64,000 bases of DNA. Source: DAHVFY01 sp040388665 (GTDB taxonomy: Bacteria > Chlamydiota > Chlamydiia > Chlamydiales > Rhabdochlamydiaceae). The notes beneath the pieces are model-generated. The model did not search any database. It was given only the letters and a program-made list of their open reading frames with translations, and had not been told where the DNA came from. How positions within the stretch are numbered: position 1 is the stretch's first letter; every line of letters starts with the position of its first letter. The position numbers and the translations under genes are program-made. The DNA is taken from the NCBI GenBank assembly GCA_040388665.1, contig JAZKBL010000006.1, positions 1 through 64,000 of the forward strand, written 5' to 3'. Of the stretch, positions 8,258 through 16,981 are shown piece by piece.

Positions 8258-9585
8258 ATAATCCAGAAGACACCATTGCTAATCCACAGGAATCTGAAGA
8301 AAAAGTTTCTCAAGCACCTAATCTTCCAGAAACAATCATTAAGATCTCCGACCTACAGCGGATGAACATCGACCAGCTGACACAGTATGCACGTAACATG
8401 GGCCTGAAGATAGGCGCTCTAACAAAATCTCAAATGGTCTTTGAGATCGTTAAAGCAAAATCTGAAAGTCCCCATGAAACACTTGTTGGAGAAGGCGTGC
8501 TTGAAGTTCTTCCTGACGGCTTTGGCTTCTTGCGTTCCCCAAATTACAACTACCTATCTTCGGCTGAAGATATTTATGTCTCCCCAGCGCAAATCCGTAG
8601 ATTCGATCTTAAAAAGGGAGATACTGTTTATGGAACGATTCGATCTCCAAAAGAAAAAGAAAAATATTTTGCTCTCCTTAAAGTTGATAAAATCAACAAC
8701 AAATCCCCAGAAAAAGCGCGCGATAGAATCCTCTTTGAAAACTTAACAGCTCTTTATCCTGACACCCGCCTTGTCATGGAAACATCGAAAGACAAGCTAA
8801 CAACACGGGTTCTAGATCTTGCCGCCCCTATTGGAAAAGGGCAACGCGCTCTTATTGTTGCGCCTCCAAGATCTGGAAAAACGATCATCTTACAAAACAT
8901 CTCCAACGCGATCGCAACAAACAATCCTGATGTCGTTCTTATCGTACTTCTCATCGGCGAGCGCCCTGAAGAAGTAACCGACATGACCCGCAACGTTAAA
9001 GGTGAGGTCATCTCTTCAACATTTGATGAGCCGCCTGAAAGACACGTTCAAGTGACAGAAATGGCCATCGAAAAAGCGCGTCGCCTGGTTGAATACGGCC
9101 ATGACGTTGTAATCCTTCTCGACTCCATCACACGACTAGCCAGAGCGTATAACACCGTTCAGCCGCATTCTGGTAAAATTCTCTCAGGTGGTGTTGATGC
9201 TAACGCACTGCATAAACCTAAGCAGATCTTCGGTTCAGCACGCAATATTGAAGAAGGCGGCTCGCTCACTATCATCGCAACAGCATTGATTGATACGGGA
9301 TCGCGTATGGATGAAGTGATCTTTGAGGAGTTTAAAGGTACAGGTAACATGGAGCTTGTGCTTGATAGACGCCTAGCTGACAGACGCCTTTATCCAGCTA
9401 TTGACCTTATCAAGAGCGGTACTCGTAAAGAAGAGCTTCTTTACCACCCTGAAGAGCTGGAAAAAATTTACTTAATGCGCGGGGCCCTTGCGGATCTAAC
9501 ACCTGTTGACGCCATGAATCTTCTTTTAAGCCGACTGAAAAAAACCAATAGCAACATCGAATTTCTTCTTTCGATGAAAGATTAA
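8254..9585 (+). CDS. rho: Transcription termination factor Rho
   Basis: The hexameric RNA-dependent ATPase that terminates transcription. It has a short acidic N-terminal extension, the Rho N-terminal helix bundle (about 30-75), a cold-shock-type RNA-binding domain with the RNP-like GFGFLRSP, and the RecA-like ATPase. Walker A is APPRSGKTIIL, Walker B ends VVILLDSITRLARAYN, and the Q- and R-loop region GGVDANALHKPK is intact. At 443 residues it is a normal length. An AAGGAG ribosome binding site lies at the end of coaE, and the ATG overlaps the coaE stop. Active Rho means that not every operon here needs a hairpin terminator. Confidence 0.97.
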   Translation: MNNPEDTIANPQESEEKVSQAPNLPETIIKISDLQRMNIDQLTQYARNMGLKIGALTKSQMVFEIVKAKSESPHETLVGEGVLEVLPDGFGFLRSPNYNYLSSAEDIYVSPAQIRRFDLKKGDTVYGTIRSPKEKEKYFALLKVDKINNKSPEKARDRILFENLTALYPDTRLVMETSKDKLTTRVLDLAAPIGKGQRALIVAPPRSGKTIILQNISNAIATNNPDVVLIVLLIGERPEEVTDMTRNVKGEVISSTFDEPPERHVQVTEMAIEKARRLVEYGHDVVILLDSITRLARAYNTVQPHSGKILSGGVDANALHKPKQIFGSARNIEEGGSLTIIATALIDTGSRMDEVIFEEFKGTGNMELVLDRRLADRRLYPAIDLIKSGTRKEELLYHPEELEKIYLMRGALADLTPVDAMNLLLSRLKKTNSNIEFLLSMKD

Positions 9586-9587
9586 CA

Positions 9588-9618
9588 TTGTTTAAATAAA
9601 ACCCAATTGTGTATACAT
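9588..9618 (+). promoter_or_regulatory. Putative sigma-70-type promoter for the oppA-like gene
   Basis: TTGTTT (9588-9593) and TATACA (9612-9617) are separated by 18 bases and lie 25 bases upstream of the ATG at 9642, just after the rho stop codon. The boxes match the consensus moderately well. No transcription start is known. Confidence 0.4.
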
Positions 9619-9641
9619 ATTCCTTTTTTAGGAGATATTCT

Positions 9642-11246
9642 ATGCGCAGTTGGGTTTTATCATGTCTGCTATTATCATTTTTCTGTACAAGTTGTAACAA
9701 CTCTCCGCAAAAAGAAATCTCTGAAAAAACCTTACGCTTCAGCGTTAACCGCGATCCCTCGACTCTAGATCCTCGAAAAGGAGGCGATATTGTTGCATCG
9801 CTCTTTCATTTTTTATTGTTTGAAGGACTGACAATAACAGCAAAAGATGGAAGCGTGAGACCCGCTCTTGCTGAAAAAATTGATATTTCTGAAGACCGCT
9901 TGACCTATACATTCCATCTTCGAGATGCCAAATGGTCAGATGGGAACCCCATCACCGCAGAAGATTTTGAAAAAACATGGAAAAATCATTTAGATCCTTC
10001 GTTTCCAAGTCCAAACGCTCATCTTTTCTTCCCGATCAAAAATGCAGAATCTGCAAAAAGAGGACAGACGCCCTTAAATGACGTCGGAATTAGAGCGATT
10101 GATCTCAAAACATTTGAAGTCACTTTAAACGCTCCTACCCCTTATTTTTTAGAAATTGCAGCCTTTTGCAGCTTTGCTCCAATACCCACACAAATAGCAC
10201 ACGATTATCCAGATTGGGCGGATAAGCTAGGAGAGCATTTTGTTTGCAACGGCCCTTACATCTTAAAAAATTTAAAGCATAATCAAGAATGCGTCCTTGT
10301 AAAAAATCCCCATTATTGGAACGCCAATGCTCCCTACATCGATACACTCCACATCAACATTATTGATAATGAAATGACAACTCTCTACATGTTTGAAAAC
10401 GGCATGCTAGATTTTATCGCTTCAGATCTCTCTCCCATTCCACTAGACGCGCTAAAAGAATACTCTAGCCATCAGATGCTCTCAACAATTTGTGAAGCCG
10501 GAACCACGGTCTGCTTTTTCAACACAGAGAGCTTTCCTTTTAAGAATGTGCACATGAGGAAAGCTTTTGCTCTTGCGATGAACAGAGAAGAAATTGTAAA
10601 AAACATCTCAGAGGTCAATGAAACGGCAGCTTTAGGCCCAGTGCCTATAGCACTTAAACAGCTAGAGAAAAGCTTCTTTAAAGATCACGATGTAGAACAA
10701 GCAAAGCTTCATTTACAGTGCGGTCTAGAAGAACTAGGTCTATCTAGTGTTCAAGAACTTGGAGAAATTGTCTACTGCTATCCAGGCACAGAAAAAGATC
10801 GAAAGACAGCTTTAGCCATCCAGCAACAATGGTTTAAAACACTCGGCATACGTGTTAAACTCGAGCAGTTTGAGTACAAAACACTCCAAAGTAAATTATA
10901 TACACGCTCTTATACAGTAGCTCAAGGTCTTTGGCTTGCACAATACATGGACCAAATGAGCATTCTCGAAAGATTCAGATCAAAATTAAATGTAAAAAAC
11001 TACTCAGGATGGGAAAACACAACCTTCGTAAAACTTCTTGAAGACTCTAATTACGCTAAAACAACAGAAGAGCGCCTGCGCATTTTAGACGAAGCTGAGA
11101 CCCTGCTTGTAGAACACATGCCCGTCAGCCCTATTTTTCACTGGAAGCCTGCACGCCTCTCTCAGCCCCACATCAAGCTCCCTTCCTGTTCCTCAACACT
11201 CGCCGCATTCTTTGAAAACATCACCTTCACCTCTGAAGAAAAGTAA
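9642..11246 (+). CDS. Oligopeptide ABC transporter substrate-binding lipoprotein (OppA-like)
   Basis: A periplasmic solute-binding protein of family 5 (SBP_bac_5, OppA/DppA type) that captures peptides for an ABC importer. A signal peptide ends in a lipobox-like FFCTSC, so the mature protein is probably a lipoprotein. The conserved N-terminal LRFSVNRDPSTLDPR and the YTFHLRDAKWSDGNPI segments are diagnostic for the family. The frame is open from a GTG at 9609, but the ATG at 9642 has AGGAGA seven bases upstream and starts the signal peptide (534 residues). No permease or ATPase gene is adjacent, so this is an orphan binding protein. Chlamydiae commonly carry several. Peptide specificity cannot be read from the sequence. 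Confidence 0.9.
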   Translation: MRSWVLSCLLLSFFCTSCNNSPQKEISEKTLRFSVNRDPSTLDPRKGGDIVASLFHFLLFEGLTITAKDGSVRPALAEKIDISEDRLTYTFHLRDAKWSDGNPITAEDFEKTWKNHLDPSFPSPNAHLFFPIKNAESAKRGQTPLNDVGIRAIDLKTFEVTLNAPTPYFLEIAAFCSFAPIPTQIAHDYPDWADKLGEHFVCNGPYILKNLKHNQECVLVKNPHYWNANAPYIDTLHINIIDNEMTTLYMFENGMLDFIASDLSPIPLDALKEYSSHQMLSTICEAGTTVCFFNTESFPFKNVHMRKAFALAMNREEIVKNISEVNETAALGPVPIALKQLEKSFFKDHDVEQAKLHLQCGLEELGLSSVQELGEIVYCYPGTEKDRKTALAIQQQWFKTLGIRVKLEQFEYKTLQSKLYTRSYTVAQGLWLAQYMDQMSILERFRSKLNVKNYSGWENTTFVKLLEDSNYAKTTEERLRILDEAETLLVEHMPVSPIFHWKPARLSQPHIKLPSCSSTLAAFFENITFTSEEK

Positions 11247-11280
11247 CAGGAGACTGGTCCTGAGTATCCTATTATTTAAA

Positions 11281-12273
11281 TTAACGGATGAGCTGCTCTA
11301 AGGTGGCTTCGAGGAAATCTTTCCCTTTGTAGTAGCGCAGAATGCGGTGGTAGTCTTTTGTGTATGCTTTTTTGAGTTCCTGCGTTTCCGGATCATCCAA
11401 ATCTGCACGAAAGCCTGGCAAACGTAATAACAGATCGTTCCATTCAGATAAGGAATCCTGAAGACTAAAAAAATCCAATTTGTCATTAATCGCCTCAAAC
11501 TCTTCTTCAACCGAGCTAAAGCCTAAAGAGGGTTTAGATCGTATTTTTATGAAGGGCTTATGTTTAATAGGATCAATTTCTGTGATTTTCTGATAATTCC
11601 ATGCATTATTTCTCCCATATCCAAGCAATATGCCAAGAAGCGCTTCACGCCCATTTAAAATATCAGACCAAAGAGCCTTCCCTGCAAGGGCCGCCTCTAC
11701 GATCCCCTCCACAGTCACTTCTCTACCAAGAACTTTCATAATTTCTCTTCGATGCTCATGTAGCTTTGAAATAAAATTCTTCCTGTTGATAAAAAAAATA
11801 AACTGAATATCTTTAGTCAAAAAGTTTGGCTCAGACAAAAAAAGATAGTTTTTTATAGGAAACAAAGAAGCATATTTTTGCCAAATTTCAAAGCCTCGCT
11901 TAATCTTGATATTACGCAAACGTACGGCTTCCATCATGAAATAAATAGGATGGGTATCGTTGACGACATGATCGAGATAAGAACATATCGACATAGGCTT
12001 ACTACCTAATAATACATACCCTCCTGAATCATGAATAAGATAATAAAAAAAATATTCCAAAAGTTCTTTCTCTTCAGAAGAAATTTGCTTAAGGAATTCT
12101 GCGACAAGCTTGTTTGAAGAAACATCCTTGCCAAGTTTCAAGCTATGCTTTTCGCAAGGTATTTCTTGAAAATCACCTTGCACAAACCCACATGCACATA
12201 ATCCAATAAAAAAAATGAACCCCTGAATAATTTTCAGGGGAGCTAATATCGCTTTAATCACGACGACGACCAC
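11281..12273 (-). CDS. Exported protein of unknown function
   Basis: Not recognised. The N-terminus has a hydrophobic stretch ending GLCACGF, which could be a signal peptide with a lipobox-like LCAC. The rest (to 330 residues) is soluble and charged, with a distinctive GGYVLLGSKPMS segment near residue 90 that may mark a lineage-specific family. The open frame starts at a GTG (12273). A second GTG at 12261 overlaps the stop of the upstream gene by eight bases and may be the real start. Either way it is translationally coupled to the small secreted zinc-ribbon protein before it, so the two are probably one exported module. It converges on the oppA-like gene with 34 bases between. Confidence 0.7.
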   Translation of the reverse strand: MVVVVIKAILAPLKIIQGFIFFIGLCACGFVQGDFQEIPCEKHSLKLGKDVSSNKLVAEFLKQISSEEKELLEYFFYYLIHDSGGYVLLGSKPMSICSYLDHVVNDTHPIYFMMEAVRLRNIKIKRGFEIWQKYASLFPIKNYLFLSEPNFLTKDIQFIFFINRKNFISKLHEHRREIMKVLGREVTVEGIVEAALAGKALWSDILNGREALLGILLGYGRNNAWNYQKITEIDPIKHKPFIKIRSKPSLGFSSVEEEFEAINDKLDFFSLQDSLSEWNDLLLRLPGFRADLDDPETQELKKAYTKDYHRILRYYKGKDFLEATLEQLIR

Positions 12274-12553
12274 ATTTTTGACATATTACATACCAATAAC
12301 TATTTACATGCCCACATCTACAAATCCAACTAAAATTGTCAGGTCTGCTGCTCACATAATACCCTTGAGCATCATGCTGAATTCCGCTTGTCTGAAACCA
12401 GGTGTTGTTGATGTTAACAAAAATACCATCTTGTGCAAATAGGCATTCTTCGATATTCACATACACTTTGTCACATTCCGTCAGTTCTTCATCTGCAACA
12501 AGATTCATTGTTAGCAGAGAAGTCAACAAAGAAAAAAGAAGTTTCTTTTTCAT
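12254..12553 (-). CDS. Small secreted protein with C-terminal zinc-ribbon motif
   Basis: A 99-residue protein with a clear Sec signal peptide (MKKKLLFSLLTSLL then a cleavage site near VADEE). The C-terminus has four cysteines spaced C-x-C-x10-C-x2-C inside a Trp/Tyr-rich segment, like a compact zinc ribbon or RanBP2-type finger. The open frame extends to 12631, but the ATG at 12553 starts the signal peptide and has AAAGG upstream. A zinc ribbon on an exported protein is unusual; the cysteines could instead form disulfides in the periplasm. It is coupled to the exported protein downstream. The function is unknown. Confidence 0.7.
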   Translation of the reverse strand: MKKKLLFSLLTSLLTMNLVADEELTECDKVYVNIEECLFAQDGIFVNINNTWFQTSGIQHDAQGYYVSSRPDNFSWICRCGHVNSYWYVICQKCGRRRD

Positions 12554-12673
12554 AACATTTAAGCCTTTGTAGACCATTTTTTTCTCTTGAAAACCAAAAA
12601 CATTCTCAAGATGGCGTACTTTTATCATCAACTTTAATTTTTATCAATAGTAATTTATGGTTAAAGGGGTGAA

Positions 12674-14080
12674 ATGGGACAGGAAGAGAATGTGCTGAAG
12701 AGTTTGTGGAAGGAGGGGCTCCCTAAAGTGCTGAGGGGGCTTCCTAGGCTGTATAAATGGCAGGAAACTTCTATTTCAAAGGTGAAATCTCATTTTGATG
12801 ATATGGAAGTGCTAAAAAAGCGGTATACGGAAAAAATTGCTCTTAAGAAATTTTCTGGAAAGATGCCGCCTAAGGGAGCCCATGTGGTCTTATTTACGTG
12901 GGTGATGGAGGATGGCTGGGGAGATTACTACACGCAACTTGATGCCGCAACGATCCTGCAAGAAGCCTTTCCAGGCATTCAGCTAACGCTCATCACACTC
13001 ATTCACAAAAATAAATCTCCACCTGAAGAAAAAAATCGCTTTACCCATCACGTTTTCAAATATACAGGTAAAGCCCGCAATGAAATCATCTATGAAGAGT
13101 TTGGAGAAGAGGTCTACGCTCTAATAAAAAATGCTTCTCTTCTTTTACAGCTACCCACATTTTTCCCTCATACACTCTCTCTTTTAGAGAAGGTGGAAAA
13201 TCAACCACGCCATGAATTGATCGGCGAATGCGGCTTCATTGATAGCGCTTGGTTTCATCCAAAAAATGGAGCTCATTGTATGGGGCTTCATTTTTTAGAA
13301 AAAGGGATCATCATTAAAAAGATGCCTGCATCTCCTCTTAAACCTTGTTTTAATCTCGATTACACAAAAACAAAACGAGGCAATTACGTTTTTCTTCATA
13401 TTCTTTTAAAAGCATTAGAGCACGATACGCGTGATATCACAATCGCAACACCTTCTTTGCAACTCTATATTACGCGTTTAGAAAATGGGTTGAAAGATAT
13501 ATTAAAAAGATTTGGTATTCGAGAACTTGTGATTCATTTCGAACAATCGATCTGTCCTATAACAGTGAATACGACAGGGAAAAAATTGATCGTGCACCAC
13601 GTAAATCAAAAGCCCCATCAAAAATTTCTAAATGATGTTGTTGCAACAGATCAGCTTGTAGGGTGCACAGGAGATGGTTCTATTTCTGAAGCTCTCTCTG
13701 CTGGTAAACCTTTTTTCTATGACCCACCTCTTCATAAAAGAAATTTTCTAAAAGATCTTATCGCGCTTGCAGAGGATCGCTTACACGATTATCCTGAAAC
13801 AATTGCATTTTTGAAACTCTCTCTTAAAAATGAACATCTTATTCTTGAAGATGTCGTTGACGGTTTTGTTTCAGAAGAATTTCTTCTCATTGAAAAAGAA
13901 AAAACTTCACCAGAGGATCTTCGAGATGAAGTGATTGCAGAAAAAATGGGAGCGCTGCTGCAACAGGTAAAAACGCAAAAAGGATTCAAAGCACTTGCAG
14001 CAATTATTCAAGAAGAATACGCGATCAATGAAACACTCTGTCACATTACGGCTCGTGCTTTTGATACACTAATTCTCTAA
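12674..14080 (+). CDS. Conserved protein with glycosyltransferase-B-like C-terminus
   Basis: A 468-residue cytosolic protein without a signal peptide, not assigned to a family with confidence. The middle has a Rossmann-like HVVLFTWVMEDGWGDYYTQL segment. The C-terminal half has a CTGDGSISEALSAGKPFFYD segment. This Gly/Ser loop followed by E-A-L-x-A-G-K-P-x-F resembles the nucleotide-sugar binding loop of GT-B glycosyltransferases (MurG/GtfB/EarP-like). That similarity is my inference from the motif. It starts at an ATG with AAGGGG at good spacing. It converges on the next gene with six bases between the stops. Confidence 0.7.
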   Translation: MGQEENVLKSLWKEGLPKVLRGLPRLYKWQETSISKVKSHFDDMEVLKKRYTEKIALKKFSGKMPPKGAHVVLFTWVMEDGWGDYYTQLDAATILQEAFPGIQLTLITLIHKNKSPPEEKNRFTHHVFKYTGKARNEIIYEEFGEEVYALIKNASLLLQLPTFFPHTLSLLEKVENQPRHELIGECGFIDSAWFHPKNGAHCMGLHFLEKGIIIKKMPASPLKPCFNLDYTKTKRGNYVFLHILLKALEHDTRDITIATPSLQLYITRLENGLKDILKRFGIRELVIHFEQSICPITVNTTGKKLIVHHVNQKPHQKFLNDVVATDQLVGCTGDGSISEALSAGKPFFYDPPLHKRNFLKDLIALAEDRLHDYPETIAFLKLSLKNEHLILEDVVDGFVSEEFLLIEKEKTSPEDLRDEVIAEKMGALLQQVKTQKGFKALAAIIQEEYAINETLCHITARAFDTLIL

Positions 14081-14086
14081 TTACTA

Positions 14087-14647
14087 TCAAACCTCGCTAT
14101 CATTTGTACTGTATGTAGCTCTAAACTTATATAAAATTGGGGACTGTTTTGCTGCTTCTAATGCCTGTAGTGCAATATTTTTATTGCTCATACCTTGCGC
14201 TGGTAAATGTGAAGTATTAATTGCCCTATTTTCTGCTGAAGCTGTCTTAATTTCTAATGCAATTTCTTGGTTTATTTCTTCTTTATAAGCAAGCATTCCA
14301 AGTTTATAATAAAAAACCAAAGAATTACTTTCTGATATTAATTTAACGACTCCTTCATATCCCTTAAGATCGCTAGATTCTATAGCCACCTGAATTAATC
14401 GAGTCCCTACCAATTTGTACTTACTCTGTTTAAAAGAATCGATACGATAAATTAAATAAGATGCAGCGTTACAAGAAGTTTTCAATTGACCTAATATTTT
14501 TTGATTAGTTTTTATTTTTAAAGTATATATATTTTTATTTTCATTTGTTTTTATTTTTTCGACGATAACTTCTTTTTCTTTACTAGATTTAGTATCTAAA
14601 ACATATGTTTCGCCAACAATTTTATTTTGATTAAAGTTTATTGTCAT
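14087..14647 (-). CDS. GNAT-like protein
   Basis: A 186-residue protein, more AT-rich than its neighbours. The central segment GTRLIQVAIESS, a GYEGVVKLISES segment and VFYYKLGM follow the pattern of GNAT N-acetyltransferases: the acetyl-CoA binding helix, then strand 5, then the FYxKLGF helix. The usual Gly-x-Gly pyrophosphate loop (RxxGxG/A) is degenerate, so activity is uncertain. The C-terminal 45 residues are Ala-rich and lie outside the fold. The frame opens at a TTG (14659), but the ATG at 14647 has GGTGGA four bases upstream. The acceptor substrate is unknown. Confidence 0.65.
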   Translation of the reverse strand: MTINFNQNKIVGETYVLDTKSSKEKEVIVEKIKTNENKNIYTLKIKTNQKILGQLKTSCNAASYLIYRIDSFKQSKYKLVGTRLIQVAIESSDLKGYEGVVKLISESNSLVFYYKLGMLAYKEEINQEIALEIKTASAENRAINTSHLPAQGMSNKNIALQALEAAKQSPILYKFRATYSTNDSEV

Positions 14648-14778
14648 ATAATCCACCAACTTAAGTTAAATTAAGTAATATTATATAGAATATATGTTAA
14701 TTTTAGATAAATTTATTAACTTATTGAAGCTGAGAAACTTAACGGTATTAGCTAAAGGAGTTATACCGAAACTCAGGT

Positions 14779-15420
14779 TTATAGCATTTTTTGATGAGAT
14801 AGAAGATGAATAATCTCTTCATCCCGTGTTTGCTCAAAAAAATGATAAGAAGCACCTACCGACTCAAAAAAAACAGGGGTTGAAAGACATACAATCTCAT
14901 CCACTTCTTTACGTAAAAGATTTAAAGTATCCGTTGCAGCAACTGGAACTGCAAGAATGATTTTATTAACTTTAGAAACATGCAAAGACTGAATCGCTGC
15001 ACGAATGCTAGCTCCCGTTGCAATACCGTCATCGATTAAAATCACTGTCTTTTTTTGCAAATCCTGGGAAGGGCAATACTGCCGATATAACTCAAGTCGT
15101 TCTTTGATAAGCACTTTTTGTTTTTCAATTTGGGGCTTAAGATACTCTTTACCCACTCCAAATAACCCTATCAGCTTATCGTTAAATACTCCTTCCCCTT
15201 CCTCGCTGACAGCTCCAAGAGCTAATTCTTCATCATGAGGAGCTCCGATCTTACGTATTACAATCACATCAAGAGGAAGATCTAAAAAATCTGCAACCGC
15301 TGCAGCTACGGCAACGCCTCCTCTAGCAATACCTATTACAATAGTATCCGGCACTTGTTTATAGACTTGTAAACGAAGGGCAAGCTGTTTCCCCGCATCC
15401 TTGCGGTCATTAAATAACAT
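14779..15420 (-). CDS. Phosphoribosyltransferase
   Basis: A 213-residue type I phosphoribosyltransferase. The PRPP-binding signature VILIDDGIATGAS is at residues 126-138, and the Arg-Gly-Gly-Val loop near residue 33 is the second conserved element. The spacer between them contains the PHDEELALGAVSE segment seen in a family of stand-alone PRTases that often lie beside hydrolases. The nucleobase or other acceptor cannot be read from the sequence. The start ATG shares its A with the TAA stop of the upstream S-adenosylmethionine decarboxylase-like gene (TAATG), so the two are tightly coupled. No hydrophobic segments are present, so it is cytosolic. Confidence 0.87.
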   Translation of the reverse strand: MLFNDRKDAGKQLALRLQVYKQVPDTIVIGIARGGVAVAAAVADFLDLPLDVIVIRKIGAPHDEELALGAVSEEGEGVFNDKLIGLFGVGKEYLKPQIEKQKVLIKERLELYRQYCPSQDLQKKTVILIDDGIATGASIRAAIQSLHVSKVNKIILAVPVAATDTLNLLRKEVDEIVCLSTPVFFESVGASYHFFEQTRDEEIIHLLSHQKML

Positions 15421-15854
15421 TAATCAATCTCCTGAAGATCAGCTCCACGCAGCAAGAGTTTCTTTTCTACGATCTCAGGCTTTAAATAAGCGCGTAGAGC
15501 TATATCAAAAGCTTCTGAAGAGCAATGCTCTCCGCAAGTAAATAAATCCACAAAACAGGCATTGTACTCAGGATATGTATGAATACTCGCATGACTTTCT
15601 GAAAGAAGCATCACAAGTGTGAGGCCATCTGGAGGAAAAACAAATTCACAAGAATCTAGCAAGCTCGCGCCTGATGCAAAAACTGCTTCTACCATAACCT
15701 CTTTAAGTTTCTCTAAGTCAACTAAAGCCTCATGATCGCATTGCAAGTAGCTGGCGAGCAAATGTTTTCCGTTAAATTCGTGAATTTCGTTTGCGGTAAG
15801 GTACACACCGATGAAAAAAATAAATAAAAAAGATAATTTTTTTGCAATTGTCAT
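15420..15854 (-). CDS. S-adenosylmethionine decarboxylase-like protein with signal peptide
   Basis: A short bacterial-type AdoMet decarboxylase (SpeD/SpeH class), a pyruvoyl enzyme that makes the aminopropyl donor for spermidine. The self-cleavage region SESHASIHTYPE is intact. With the ATG at 15854 as start, Ser87 is the predicted pyruvoyl precursor, and His92 and Cys107 sit at +5 and +20, the spacing of the three catalytic residues in this family. Oddly, residues 1-21 (KKLSFLFIFFIGVYLTA) form a Sec signal peptide or anchor before the usual NGKHLLASY start, predicting a periplasmic or membrane-bound enzyme. The frame is open from a TTG at 15893. It is coupled to the phosphoribosyltransferase. 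No spermidine synthase is nearby. Confidence 0.82.
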   Translation of the reverse strand: MTIAKKLSFLFIFFIGVYLTANEIHEFNGKHLLASYLQCDHEALVDLEKLKEVMVEAVFASGASLLDSCEFVFPPDGLTLVMLLSESHASIHTYPEYNACFVDLFTCGEHCSSEAFDIALRAYLKPEIVEKKLLLRGADLQEID

Positions 15855-15948
15855 AAGTACGCCTATTTGTTGATAGCAGAGATCTTTCCTCAAAACTGAA
15901 AAAAAGGTAACATGAAATCAGAAATTTTATCAAAACCATTTTGAATTT

Positions 15949-16770
15949 ATGCGCCTTCTTATGACATTGCTAACACTAGCTGGTGGAGCTTACGGCCTAT
16001 TTTGGCTTGCAGAATCCCATCCGGAACTCAGAGAAAAAGCAGAAGAGCTTATCTCTTACGGCTCTTTTCACACGCTCGAAATACGTCATACTGCAAGCCA
16101 ACTCATGGATTCCCATCGAAAAGAATTACTCAAAGACAGCAGATATAAATATCTAGAACCCTCTCTTAAGTTCTACCCGTACCTTCTTTTAGAGGTGAAA
16201 TATGCTCTTAAAGAAAACAAAACCCAAGAAGGGATGATGCTTTGGGATCTCACCGATGGAGAAATGGTCATTGATACCAAAAACTGGGAAATGACACACG
16301 GCTTTAGCGATTGCATTAATGCATCTGCGCAGCCTCACGAATTTAAAGTGTTAAACGTGCTGGCACATGCTGGCGGATCAGCAAATCGAGAATCTCTTTT
16401 AAGAGAATTGCGCGTAGACAGTAAAACTCTCGATGCTTGGGTTGAGAACTGCAAACGCAAAAAATTGATTGTGCAAACAGGCTCGAAATACCGATTACAT
16501 CTACAAAATCCAAAATTACAAACAGAACCTGTAACTAGGATTCACGAGCCTCTTGTTACGAAATCATTCAAACAAGCAACGCGCATGCCGCACAATTTTT
16601 CTTTAAGACAGATCGAAAAAATCTCTTCCTCTGCTTTCGGCAACGAGTTTGTGGTCCGTAAAACGCTAGATGTCTACCTCCCCGTGCACTCCATCGTTGT
16701 CCAAAACCCTGACGGCTCGATCCATACGACTTTATGGAATGCACTTAACGGCAAACGCATTCATCCGTAA
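15949..16770 (+). CDS. Membrane-anchored protein with winged-helix-like region
   Basis: A 273-residue protein, not recognised by name. It starts with a short hydrophobic anchor (LLMTLLTLAGGAYGLFWL). It continues with a charged helical region and then a segment at about 140-185 whose pattern (VLNVLAHAGGSANRESLLRE, then DAWVENCKRKKLI) resembles a winged helix-turn-helix. Such a fold on a membrane anchor could mediate protein or nucleic-acid contacts. It is divergent from the AdoMet decarboxylase gene, with 94 bases between, and ends 63 bases before tRNA-Ser. It may be a lineage-conserved chlamydial protein, but I cannot confirm that from sequence alone. Confidence 0.72.
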   Translation: MRLLMTLLTLAGGAYGLFWLAESHPELREKAEELISYGSFHTLEIRHTASQLMDSHRKELLKDSRYKYLEPSLKFYPYLLLEVKYALKENKTQEGMMLWDLTDGEMVIDTKNWEMTHGFSDCINASAQPHEFKVLNVLAHAGGSANRESLLRELRVDSKTLDAWVENCKRKKLIVQTGSKYRLHLQNPKLQTEPVTRIHEPLVTKSFKQATRMPHNFSLRQIEKISSSAFGNEFVVRKTLDVYLPVHSIVVQNPDGSIHTTLWNALNGKRIHP

Positions 16771-16782
16771 AAAGATGTTTGC

Positions 16783-16811
16783 TTGAAGGAAAATAGGAAA
16801 GAAGCTAATAT
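16783..16811 (+). promoter_or_regulatory. Putative promoter for tRNA-Ser
   Basis: TTGAAG (16783-16788) and TAATAT (16806-16811) are separated by exactly 17 bases and lie 22 bases before the mature tRNA 5' end, which is the expected geometry for a sigma-70-type promoter. Confidence 0.5.
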
Positions 16812-16833
16812 CCATGAGTCTATGATCTTTCAT

Positions 16834-16922
16834 GGAAAGATGGCTGAGCGGCCGAAGGCACGTCCCTGCTAAGGACGCGTACCCCTCAAAGGGTACCGAG
16901 GGTTCAAATCCCTCTCTTTCCG
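16834..16922 (+). tRNA. tRNA-Ser(GCU)
   Basis: An 89-base class II tRNA. The acceptor arms are 16834-16840 and 16915-16921, with discriminator G at 16922. The anticodon stem (16861-16865 with 16873-16877) carries the loop CTGCTAA, with anticodon GCT at 16868-16870, so it reads AGC and AGU codons. The long variable arm (about 16878-16897) folds on itself as expected for serine tRNAs. The T arm GAGGG-TTCAAAT-CCCTC is intact. CCA is not encoded. It sits directly upstream of dnaB. Confidence 0.96.
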
Positions 16923-16926
16923 AAAT

Positions 16927-16957
16927 AAACCTTGGATCTTTGGTTCAAGGTTTTTTT
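16927..16957 (+). terminator. Rho-independent terminator after tRNA-Ser
   Basis: The hairpin AAACCTTG (16927-16934) with CAAGGTTT (16946-16953) is followed by a run of T to 16957. It lies five bases after the tRNA and 24 bases before the dnaB start, so dnaB needs its own promoter or read-through. Confidence 0.8.
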
Positions 16958-16981
16958 ATACAAACGGATTAAAATAATTTT

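Noticed and set aside
14660..14778. Possible promoter or RNA in the AT-rich gap between the GNAT-like and phosphoribosyltransferase genes
   Set aside because: Several AT-rich boxes are present but none stands out above the background composition, and no hairpin with a T run is visible.
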